Below, piece by piece: positions 49,023-56,224 of a stretch of 64,000 nucleotides of DNA; position 1 is the first letter of the stretch, and every line of letters starts with the position of its first letter. The notes under the pieces are model-generated. The model was not told the DNA's origin. It saw only the letters and a program-made list of their open reading frames with translations, and searched no databases. Both the position numbers and the translations under genes were made by a program. The stretch is from NCBI RefSeq assembly GCF_003217775.1, contig NZ_QJVJ01000002.1:1-64000 (forward strand), given 5' to 3'. The stretch is from Paenibacillus flagellatus (GTDB lineage: Bacteria; Bacillota; Bacilli; Paenibacillales; NBRC-103111).

Positions 49023-50123
49023 ATGGAAGCGATTATCGTCATCGTCATCGTGTTGTTCGTCGTGCTGGCGCTGCTCCGCAGCGCCTCGAACCGGCAAGGA
49101 AGCCGAAGCGCGGGAGGCGGAGGCGGGGCGCCGCGTGCGCCGCAGAACGCCCGCGAGCCTTATAGGACCGGCGCGCTGCCCGAGAAGCTGGGGCTGGCGC
49201 CGGACGTGCCGTTGACGGAAACGGCCGAACGGCTGGAGCGGGCGTTCGCCGCGTCGTTCGGCAGCTCGCTGAAGCGCCGCGTCTTGGATAAGTACCCGCG
49301 GATGACGGAAGCGGAGTACGACTGGAAGCTGCTCGAGCTGAAACGGTATTTGCTCCTGAATGCGGTACTGAAAAGCGTGCCGATGTTCAGCTCGGAAGTG
49401 GACGACATCTGGCACGAAATGCTCATGTTTACGCGGGAATACGAGACGTTTTGCGAAAGCTGGAACGGCCGGACGGTCCACCACGCTCCCCATGGGGAGG
49501 CGGTGCCGATGCCGGGGGAACGGGCCTGGTTCGACTGGGTATACAGCCAGCTGTTCGTGCCGACGCCGTACAGCGGGCAAATCTGGCGCGGCTTTTTCCG
49601 CCACCCGCTCGACGAGAAGCTCATCCGGACGTTCGAGACGGAATCGGACGATTCGATCGTAGGAGCGGTGTTCAACCGCGCTTCGTCGGAACGCAATCCG
49701 GAGGCGGGGCGGACGATCGGACTGCTCGTCCGGCGAATGAAGGAGCAGATCGCGGCCAACCGGGCCGCGGCATCGTCTCCGCAAGCGGCCGTGCGCCAGG
49801 AAGCGCGGTCGCCGAACGCGGCGTTCACCGATTCGGCCGGCTACGGGATGCTCGCCTCGTCGATGCTGCTGTTCTCGATGACCGACCCGCTCGATTACGA
49901 GCGGCGGATGGAGGAGGTGCTGCCGGAGGAGGAGAAGCGCAACCAATCGTCCTGCGGCGGCTCCGCCTGCACCGCTTACGACGGGGAAGGCGGAGACGGC
50001 TCGAACGGCGATTCCGGCTCCGATTCCGGCGGAGGGTCCGATTCCGGCGGCGGCTCGGACGGGGGAAGCTCCTCGTGCAGCTCCTCGTCGTGCTCCTCGG
50101 GCTGCGGCGGGGGAGGCGACTGA
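49023..50123 (+). CDS. Membrane-anchored GRDP-like protein with Cys/Gly/Ser-rich tail
   Basis: A 366-residue protein; ATG 49023 follows GGAAGGAG. One N-terminal helix (2-18) is followed by a Gly/Arg-rich spacer. The central part (about 70-160) has the VDDIWHEMLMFTREYETFCE motif seen in glycine-rich-domain (GRDP/DUF1399) proteins, where the pattern is D-x-x-W-H-x-H-x-L-x(5)-Y-x-x-FC. The C-terminal 55 residues are almost only Gly, Ser, Asp and Cys, with GGGSD repeats and Cys clusters (SSCGGSAC, SSCSSSSCSSGC). The tail may bind metal or be cross-linked. Function unknown. Confidence 0.7.
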   Translation: MEAIIVIVIVLFVVLALLRSASNRQGSRSAGGGGGAPRAPQNAREPYRTGALPEKLGLAPDVPLTETAERLERAFAASFGSSLKRRVLDKYPRMTEAEYDWKLLELKRYLLLNAVLKSVPMFSSEVDDIWHEMLMFTREYETFCESWNGRTVHHAPHGEAVPMPGERAWFDWVYSQLFVPTPYSGQIWRGFFRHPLDEKLIRTFETESDDSIVGAVFNRASSERNPEAGRTIGLLVRRMKEQIAANRAAASSPQAAVRQEARSPNAAFTDSAGYGMLASSMLLFSMTDPLDYERRMEEVLPEEEKRNQSSCGGSACTAYDGEGGDGSNGDSGSDSGGGSDSGGGSDGGSSSCSSSSCSSGCGGGGD

Positions 50124-50152
50124 GCCCGCGTCCGTTCGGACGCCGGCGGTAT

Positions 50153-50172
50153 CGCGGGACTTTGGACCCGCG
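50153..50172 (+). terminator. Weak hairpin after the GRDP-like gene
   Basis: CGCGGG-8-CCCGCG without a T tail, 30 bases after the stop codon. A possible terminator only. Confidence 0.3.
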
Positions 50173-50189
50173 CCGGGGGACACATTCGA

Positions 50190-50218
50190 TTTACAAGGCT
50201 CGGTCGATGTAGTATATT
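50190..50218 (+). promoter_or_regulatory. Promoter of the c-di-GMP riboswitch transcript
   Basis: TTTACA (50190-50195), 17-base spacer, TATATT (50213-50218). Transcription would start near 50225, about 30 bases before the riboswitch. Confidence 0.8.
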
Positions 50219-50251
50219 GGCCATATACCTTCATAAATACGCGCGAACGAC

Positions 50252-50347
50252 GTTTCGCGTCCGCAAACTTCTCGAAAGGGAAGGACGCAAAGCTATAGGG
50301 ACTTCCGTACGTTCGCGTGCCATGTCAGCCAGCTGCCGCCGCGCGAG
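50252..50347 (+). ncRNA. Cyclic-di-GMP-I (GEMM) riboswitch
   Basis: The aptamer core is clearly conserved: GCAAAC (50263-50268), a short P2 stem closed by the GAAA tetraloop (CTTC-TCGAAAGG-GAAG), then GGACGCAAAGC (50283-50293). The P3 arm with its receptor is ATGTCAGCCAGCTGCC, and TCGCG/CGCGA closes P1. The GAAA loop and the receptor in P3 are the tertiary contact of class I aptamers. An intrinsic terminator follows 30 bases later and the CheB-like gene 128 bases later, so c-di-GMP should switch transcription of that gene. Confidence 0.92.
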
Positions 50348-50375
50348 CGCATTCGTGCCCAAGCAGACGACGACG

Positions 50376-50406
50376 CCCGGTACCGTACGCAGGTACCGGG
50401 TTTTTT
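50376..50406 (+). terminator. Riboswitch expression-platform terminator
   Basis: CCCGGTACC (50376-50384)-GTACGCA-GGTACCGGG (50392-50400) followed by six T. It lies between the c-di-GMP aptamer and the CheB-like gene, with no gene in between. Confidence 0.93.
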
Positions 50407-50475
50407 GGCGTGCGCTGCCGGGGGCTTCATCCCCGCCTCGCACCGCATCACGACATACCGTCTGGAGTGATCCGC

Positions 50476-51378
50476 TTGAGCCGAATGCAAGCACGCCCCT
50501 TGTTCGAACGGCCCGATAAACGAATCAACGTGCTGATCGTGGACGCCTCGGCGCTGTTCCGCGCGAAAATGGCGCGTACGCTCGGGGAAGCGCCGGGCGT
50601 CGCCGCGATCGAGACGGCTCGCGGCCCGGTCGAGGCCCGGGCGAAGCTCGCCTCGTTCCGGCCGGACGTCGTCGTCGTCGACGACGTCGCGAAGATGCGG
50701 CCGGAGCTGCTTCGCGAGCTCGCGGCGAAGGCGATCGTCGCGACCGCCTCCGACGTCGCGGGAGCGATCGGGGCGCGGCCCGCGGCCGCTCCCGCTTCGG
50801 CGGCGGCCCGGGTCATCGCCGTCGGCGCCTCGACGGGCGGGACGGAGGCGACGCATCTGCTGCTGTCGATGCTGCCGGCCGATATGCCGGGCATCGTCGT
50901 CGTGCAGCATATGCCTCCGGGCTTTACCCGGTCGTACGCCGAGCGGCTCGACCGGGAGACGGCGTTCGCCGTCAAGGAGGCGGCGTCCGGCGACCCGGTC
51001 TTGCCGGGGCGAGTGCTCATCGCTCCCGGCGAATGCCAGATGAAGCTGAAGCGGTACGGCGACGGCTACCGCGTCGACATTTTCAAGGGCGACCGGGTCA
51101 GCGGCCATTGTCCGTCCGTCGACGTCCTGTTCGAATCGGTGGCGCAGACGGCCGGAAGCCGGTCGATCGGCGTCCTGCTGACCGGGATGGGCAGCGACGG
51201 CGCGAAGGGGCTGCTGTCCATCCGCCGGCAGGGCGGCCGGACGTACGGGCAGGACGAGGCGACGAGCGTCGTATACGGGATGCCGAAGGCGGCGCTCGCG
51301 CTCGGCGCCGTGGAGAAGCAGCTGCCGATCGGCCGGATGGCGCAGGCGCTCGTGGCGGCGACGCGCCCCGGCGCTTGA
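50476..51378 (+). CDS. CheB-like protein-glutamate methylesterase with degraded receiver
   Basis: A 300-residue protein. TTG 50476 is eight bases after TGGAG; ATG 50485 is the alternative. Residues 17-95 are a shortened receiver domain (VLIVDASALFRAKMARTL). The second acidic residue of the usual VDDS is Ala, though an Asp pair remains at 69-70, and the later part of the fold seems missing. Residues 112-298 are a full CheB methylesterase with Ser119 (GASTGG), His145 (VQHMPPGFT) and Asp241 (GMGSDGAKG). CheB removes methyl groups from chemoreceptors. No cheA, cheR or receptor gene is near, and a c-di-GMP riboswitch controls it. Confidence 0.9.
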   Translation: MSRMQARPLFERPDKRINVLIVDASALFRAKMARTLGEAPGVAAIETARGPVEARAKLASFRPDVVVVDDVAKMRPELLRELAAKAIVATASDVAGAIGARPAAAPASAAARVIAVGASTGGTEATHLLLSMLPADMPGIVVVQHMPPGFTRSYAERLDRETAFAVKEAASGDPVLPGRVLIAPGECQMKLKRYGDGYRVDIFKGDRVSGHCPSVDVLFESVAQTAGSRSIGVLLTGMGSDGAKGLLSIRRQGGRTYGQDEATSVVYGMPKAALALGAVEKQLPIGRMAQALVAATRPGA

Positions 51379-51411
51379 GCCGGCCGGTCCGGCTTCGGCC
51401 TTCGCATACGC

Positions 51412-51468
51412 AATAACCCCCGAGCCGGGGACGAATCGCTTCGTCGTCCTCGTCCGGGGGTTATTTTA
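51412..51468. terminator. Bidirectional terminator
   Basis: AATAACCCCCG (51412-51422) and CGGGGGTTATT (51455-51465) pair over 11 bp, with an inner GGACGA/TCGTCC stem and T runs on both outer sides. It lies between the convergent CheB-like and WrbA-like genes. Confidence 0.9.
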
Positions 51469-51480
51469 TGCGCTGCTCGT

Positions 51481-52095
51481 TTACTTGCCTTGGCCCGCCT
51501 TCACCCAGCCGGCCACGGTTACCGTGCGGCGGGCTTGATGCTTGGCCGCCTGCAGCACGGCGTCGTCGATTTCTCCGCTTTCGTTCGCGGTCACGCTCGT
51601 GCCGTACGGGTTGCCGCCCGCCTGGAACGTGATCGGATCGGTATAGCCCGGAGCGGCGACGATGGCGCCCCAGTGGTACATCGACGTGTACAGCGACAGG
51701 ACGGTCGCCTCGTGGCCGCCGTGCGGGTTGCTCGCGCTCGTCATCGCGGAGACGACTTTGTTGACGAGCTTGCCCTGGAACCAGAGACCGCCGGTCGTAT
51801 CGAGAAACTGCTTCATTTGCGAAGGCATGTTGCCGAAGCGCGTCGGCACGCTGAAGATGATCGCGTCGGCCGCCTCGATGTCGGCGTGCGTCACCTCGGG
51901 GACGTCCTTCGTCGCTTCGACGTGCACCTTCCACGCCGGGTTGGAGGCGATCGCCGACTCCGGAGCGGTTTCCGGCACGCGCACGATTTTCACGTCCGCG
52001 CCGAGCTCCTTGGCTCCTTCCGCCGCCGCTTGGGCGAGCTTGTAGTTCGTTCCGGTGGAGCTGTAATACACGATAACCAGATTGACGTTGCTCAC
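51481..52095 (-). CDS. wrbA: WrbA-like NAD(P)H:quinone oxidoreductase, type IV
   Basis: A 204-residue flavodoxin-fold protein. GTG 52095 is chosen because AAGGAGG lies nine bases upstream; ATG 52104 touches that site. FMN-phosphate loop YYSSTGTNYKLA (about 8-19), PTRFGNMPSQMKQFLD (about 82-97) and the long insert with SMYHWGAIVAAPGYTD are diagnostic of WrbA. It reduces quinones by two electrons using NAD(P)H and protects against oxidative stress. Confidence 0.93.
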   Translation of the reverse strand: MSNVNLVIVYYSSTGTNYKLAQAAAEGAKELGADVKIVRVPETAPESAIASNPAWKVHVEATKDVPEVTHADIEAADAIIFSVPTRFGNMPSQMKQFLDTTGGLWFQGKLVNKVVSAMTSASNPHGGHEATVLSLYTSMYHWGAIVAAPGYTDPITFQAGGNPYGTSVTANESGEIDDAVLQAAKHQARRTVTVAGWVKAGQGK

Positions 52096-52187
52096 GATTC
52101 GCATCCTCCTTATTTTGATGAACCACATTCAATATTCTCCGTTTGGGCCGTCCGTATGCAAAAGTTGGCGATGTTTGACGAAAAGGA

Positions 52188-52216
52188 TTGACAAACCCCA
52201 TATATTGAGTTTTAAT
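52188..52216 (+). promoter_or_regulatory. Promoter of the nrdAB transcript
   Basis: TTGACA (52188-52193), 17-base spacer, TTTAAT (52211-52216). It lies just upstream of the cobalamin riboswitch. Confidence 0.85.
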
Positions 52217-52229
52217 AGAGTTCGCACAA

Positions 52230-52440
52230 CTACATATTGTGGAAACAGGTGCTTCATGCCGGACGCCTTCAGGCGCCGCCATAAGCTTAATAGGGAAGTT
52301 CGATGCAAGTTCGACGCGGTCCCGCCACTGTAATAGGGGAGTCTCCGCCGCCATGCGCCACTGGTCGCCCGACCGGGAAGGCCGACGGAGACGAAGATCC
52401 TTGAGCCAGGAGACCTGCCTGTTTTCGTGCCACACGGTTG
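52230..52440 (+). ncRNA. Adenosylcobalamin riboswitch
   Basis: The conserved blocks occur in the right order: AGGTGC (52248), AATAGGGAA (52289-52297), GCGGTCCCGCCACTGTA (52316-52332, the B12 box), GCCACTGGTC, GGGAAGG and GAGCCAGGAGACCTGCC (52403-52419). A hairpin terminator follows. The regulated genes are nrdA and nrdB, so the B12-independent ribonucleotide reductase should be shut off when coenzyme B12 is plentiful. Confidence 0.96.
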
Positions 52441-52485
52441 TACCTACGCGGATAGGGAGGTGTTGGAATGGTGACGGATCGTATT

Positions 52486-52511
52486 CCCGCCTGCTTCGGG
52501 TCGGGTTTTCG
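52486..52511 (+). terminator. Expression-platform terminator of the cobalamin riboswitch
   Basis: CCCGCCTG-CTT-CGGG-T-CGGG hairpin with one bulge, followed by TTTTCGTT. It lies 65 bases after the aptamer and 113 bases before nrdA. Confidence 0.7.
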
Positions 52512-52618
52512 TTAGGGCATTTCAGCGTCTTCTTCGCGACAAGACGCCGGAATGCTCTTTTTGGTATGCACGGCAAGGCAACGGATCTTAATTTACGGGA
52601 CGAGGGGAACGGACGACG

Positions 52619-54901
52619 ATGAACGTACTGAAACGGAACGGCACGACGGAACAGATGGAGTTCGCCAAATTCAAAAAAGTGATCGATTTCGCCGTAGCGG
52701 ACAGCGGCTTGCCGGCGCTCGAGCTGGAGCAGGCGCTGCTGCCCCAGCTGAAGGAGGGGATGCGCACGAAGGAAATCCAGCGCATCCTGATCCAGACGGC
52801 GGCGGAGCGGACGACCGTATCGGAGCCGGGCTGGGACAAGGTGGCGGCGCGGCTGTACTTGTACGACCTGTACAAGGAGGCGGCGATCAGCCGCGGCTAC
52901 GGCAAGACGCGGTTCGGCTACGGGCCGTTCCACAAGCTGCTGCGGATGCTGACCGACCTCGGCTTGTACGGCGCCTACGTGCTGCAAGGCTACAAGAAGC
53001 GGGAGGTCGACGAGCTGGGCGAGTACATCAAGCCGGAGCGCGATTTTCTGCTCACGTACGTAGGGGCGAAGACGCTTGCGGAACGGTACTGCGTGCGCGG
53101 CTACGGCAAGGAAGTGTACGAGCTGCCGCAGGAGGCGTTCATGGGCGTGGCGATGGCGCTGGCTCTGGCGGAACGGCCGGAGGAGCGGGTGCATTGGGCG
53201 AAAATGTTTTACGACGTCATGTCCCGGCTCCAGATGACGGTGGCGACCCCGACGATGGCGAACGCGCGCAAGCCGCACCATCAGCTGTCCAGCTGCTTCA
53301 TCGGCACGATGGACGATTCGCTCGACTCGATTTTCGACGTCGTGGACAAGTTCAGCCAAGTGAGCAAGTACGGCGGCGGCATGGGCATCTACATCGGCAA
53401 AGTGCGCGCCACGAACTCCGACATCCGCGGCTTCAAAGGAACGAGCGGCGGCATCATCCCGTGGGTGCGCATCGTGAACGACACGGCGGTCGCCTGCAAC
53501 CAGCTCGGGGTGCGCAACGGGGCGGTCAGCGTGACGCTGGACATTTGGCACCGCGACATTTGGGAGTTTCTGAGCTTGAAGACGAACAACGGGGACGACC
53601 GGCGCAAGGCGCACGACATTTTCCCCGCCGTGTCGATTCCGGATTTGTTCATGCGTCAGCTGAAAAAAGAAACGCGCGTGCGCGACGGCAAGTTTTACTT
53701 GATGTGCCCGCACGAGGTGCGCAAGGCGACGGGCTGGAGCCTGGAAGACTTCTTCGACGAGACGGAAGGGGAAGAGGGCGAATTTTCGAAGCGGTATTGG
53801 GCGTGCGTCGATCACCCGGACATTCCGAAGGTCGAGGTGAACCCGCTCGATTTGCTCAAGGAGATCATCCGCTCGAATACGGAGACGGGAACGCCGTTCC
53901 AGTTTTTCCGCGACACGGTCAACCGGATGAATCCGAACAAGCATGCGGGCGTCATCTATTCGAGCAACCTGTGCACCGAAATCGCCCAAAACATGTCGCC
54001 GGGCGGGGAAGTGCGCCGTACGATCGTGCGGGACGAGGACGGCAACGAGGCGGTGGCGGAAATGCGGACCGCCGGCGACTTCGTCGTATGCAACCTCGGC
54101 TCGATCAATCTCGGCCGGGTGCATACGGAGCAAACGGTCGCCGAGGTCGTCCCCGTCATGGTGCGCATGCTCGACGACGTCATCACCGTCAACCGGCTGC
54201 CGGTCAAGGAAGCGGAGCTGACGAACCGGCAATACCGCGCCATCGGCATCGGCACGTTCGGCTACCATCATATGCTGGCGCTGAACGGCATTCCGTGGGA
54301 GTCGGAGGAGCATATCCGCAAGGCGGACGAGCTGTACGAGACGATCAACTATTACGCCATCGAGGCGAGCTGCGGGCTGGCCGAGGAGAAGGGGGCGTAC
54401 CCCGTGTTCGAAGGGTCCGAATGGGAAACGGGCGCTTACTTCGAGCGGAGGGGCTACACGAGCGAGCGTTGGAAGGCGCTGGCGGAACGGGTCGCGCGGC
54501 TCGGCATGCGCAACGGCTACTTGATGGCGGTCGCGCCCAACGGCTCGAGCTCGCAGTACGGCGGCTCGACGCAAAGCATCGACCCGATCTACGACAAGCT
54601 GTACTTGGACGAGAAGAAGAAGGCGGTCGTGCCGATCGTCGCGCCGGACTTGACGCCGGAGACGTTCTGGCTGTACAAGGAGGCGCACAAGATCGACCAG
54701 TCGTGGAGCATCCGCGCTTGCGCCGCCCGCCAGCGCCATATCGACCAATCGCAAAGCTTCAACCTGTACGTGACGCCGCAGACGAAGGCGGCGGACATCG
54801 CCAAGCTGTACGTGTCCGCCTGGGAGTCCGGCATGAAGACGATTTATTACACGCGCAGCCGCAGCCTCGAGGTGGAGGACTGCGTATCCTGCTCGGCCTG
54901 A
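52619..54901 (+). CDS. nrdA: Class I ribonucleotide reductase, alpha subunit
   Basis: A 760-residue protein with GAGGGGAAC before the ATG. It reduces ribonucleoside diphosphates to deoxy forms. Residues 1-88 are an ATP-cone (activity switch). The barrel has LSSCFIGT (first active-site Cys), SNLCTEIAQN with the radical Cys and Glu, and NLGSINLGR with the second redox Cys just before it. The C-terminal Cys755-x2-Cys758 pair passes on electrons from thioredoxin. Followed by nrdB 39 bases later. Controlled by a cobalamin riboswitch. Confidence 0.96.
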   Translation: MNVLKRNGTTEQMEFAKFKKVIDFAVADSGLPALELEQALLPQLKEGMRTKEIQRILIQTAAERTTVSEPGWDKVAARLYLYDLYKEAAISRGYGKTRFGYGPFHKLLRMLTDLGLYGAYVLQGYKKREVDELGEYIKPERDFLLTYVGAKTLAERYCVRGYGKEVYELPQEAFMGVAMALALAERPEERVHWAKMFYDVMSRLQMTVATPTMANARKPHHQLSSCFIGTMDDSLDSIFDVVDKFSQVSKYGGGMGIYIGKVRATNSDIRGFKGTSGGIIPWVRIVNDTAVACNQLGVRNGAVSVTLDIWHRDIWEFLSLKTNNGDDRRKAHDIFPAVSIPDLFMRQLKKETRVRDGKFYLMCPHEVRKATGWSLEDFFDETEGEEGEFSKRYWACVDHPDIPKVEVNPLDLLKEIIRSNTETGTPFQFFRDTVNRMNPNKHAGVIYSSNLCTEIAQNMSPGGEVRRTIVRDEDGNEAVAEMRTAGDFVVCNLGSINLGRVHTEQTVAEVVPVMVRMLDDVITVNRLPVKEAELTNRQYRAIGIGTFGYHHMLALNGIPWESEEHIRKADELYETINYYAIEASCGLAEEKGAYPVFEGSEWETGAYFERRGYTSERWKALAERVARLGMRNGYLMAVAPNGSSSQYGGSTQSIDPIYDKLYLDEKKKAVVPIVAPDLTPETFWLYKEAHKIDQSWSIRACAARQRHIDQSQSFNLYVTPQTKAADIAKLYVSAWESGMKTIYYTRSRSLEVEDCVSCSA

Positions 54902-54940
54902 TTAGGAACATTCCCAACCATCCCGGAGGTGCCCGCATCC

Positions 54941-55993
54941 ATGCTTCAACCGAAACCGCTGTTCAACCCGCAAGCCGACACGAGCTACGGCAAACGCCGG
55001 CTCATCGGCGGCGAGACGTCCAACCTGATGATGCTGAGCAACAACAAGTACGGCTGGTCGTATCCGCTGTACAAGACGATGATGCAAAACTTTTGGATTC
55101 CGGAAGAAATTTCGCTCGGCCAAGATAAAATGCAGTACGAAACGCTGGAAACGGCGGAGCGGGAGACGTTCGACAAAGTCATTTCGTTTCTCGTCTTTCT
55201 CGATTCGCTGCAGACGGTCAACTTGCCGAACATCAACGACTATGTCACGCTGCCCGAGGTCAACCTGCTGCTCAACATCCAGACGTACCAAGAGGCGCTT
55301 CATTCGCAAAGCTACGGCTACGTTTTGGAGAGCATCGTCGGTCCCGAGCAGCAGCAGCGCATTTACGACATCGCGGTCAAGGACCCGTTCCTGCTGAAGC
55401 GCAACCGGTACATCGCCGACTGCTACCAGGAGTTCATCGACCGGCAGTCCGAGGTAGGCTTCGTCAAGGTGATGATGGCGAACTACATCCTGGAAGGCAT
55501 CTACTTCTACGCGGGCTTCAGCTTCTTCTACAACCTCGCCCGCTTCGGCAAAATGACCGGCGTCGGCACGGAAATCAAATATATCAACCGCGACGAGCTG
55601 ACGCATTTGGCGCTGTTCCAGAACATGTTCCGCGAGCTGCGCAAGGAGCAGCCGGAGCTGTTCACGCCCGCGCTCGAGGCGGAGCTGCGCGAAATGATGA
55701 AGGTGGCGCTCGACTACGAGTCGGAATGGGCGGCTTATGCGATCGGGGACCGGATCCAGGGGTTGAACATCGCGTTGATCGAGCAATATTTGCGCTATAT
55801 TTCCAACTACCGGCTGGAAGCGATCGGCTTGACGCCGCTTTATCCCGAGGTCGATCAAGACCCGCTGCCGTTCATCCGCCAGTTCACCAACTTCAACCAG
55901 ACGAAAACGGACTTTTTCGAGGAAAAAGTGATCAACTATGCGAAGGCGGGCTCCGATCTTGATCTGGACGGGCTCGACGAGCTGGATTTGTAA
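54941..55993 (+). CDS. nrdB: Class I ribonucleotide reductase, beta subunit
   Basis: A 350-residue protein; ATG 54941 is 10 bases after GGAGG. It holds the diiron-tyrosyl radical centre. Ligands are visible: Asp in FLDSLQT, Glu and His in EALHSQSY with the radical Tyr in the E-x2-H-x3-Y spacing of E. coli NrdB, Glu in ILEGIYFY, and Glu and His in RDELTHLALF. A conserved C-terminal tail (DLDLDGLDELDL) should dock on NrdA. Forms one operon with nrdA, closed by a strong terminator. Confidence 0.96.
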   Translation: MLQPKPLFNPQADTSYGKRRLIGGETSNLMMLSNNKYGWSYPLYKTMMQNFWIPEEISLGQDKMQYETLETAERETFDKVISFLVFLDSLQTVNLPNINDYVTLPEVNLLLNIQTYQEALHSQSYGYVLESIVGPEQQQRIYDIAVKDPFLLKRNRYIADCYQEFIDRQSEVGFVKVMMANYILEGIYFYAGFSFFYNLARFGKMTGVGTEIKYINRDELTHLALFQNMFRELRKEQPELFTPALEAELREMMKVALDYESEWAAYAIGDRIQGLNIALIEQYLRYISNYRLEAIGLTPLYPEVDQDPLPFIRQFTNFNQTKTDFFEEKVINYAKAGSDLDLDGLDELDL

Positions 55994-56056
55994 AGACGAG
56001 CCAGGCGGGCGGCATGCTCGATGAGAGGAAGGGCGAGTGCGAAACGCCCAAGTCGG

Positions 56057-56086
56057 ACCCCGGGGGATAAGAACCCCGGGGTTTTT
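56057..56086 (+). terminator. Strong terminator after nrdAB
   Basis: ACCCCGGGG-8-CCCCGGGGT followed by four more T. Confidence 0.93.
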
Positions 56087-56224
56087 CGCGCCGACCGGAC
56101 TTGCCGCCGGCCCAACCCCGATACAAAATTCCACATGCCGAACGCCATTTTCACCTCACGGCCGCAGGGCGATCCGGTTTATAATGGAATATACGCCTTA
56201 TGACCGAGCCCAAGGATGTGAGAC

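Noticed and set aside
49970-50120. CRISPR or repeat array suspected from repeated GGC/TCC pattern
   Set aside because: The repeats are in frame in a Gly/Ser/Asp coding tail, with no constant spacer length.
51461-54754. A 1097-codon minus-strand open frame through nrdA
   Set aside because: It is antisense to nrdA and WrbA-like genes, its product is rich in Arg, His, Gln and Pro without any domain, and has no ribosome site. It is a by-product of high third-position GC.
52552-55128. An 858-codon frame overlapping nrdA in another phase
   Set aside because: The nrdA frame carries all catalytic motifs; the other frame has none.
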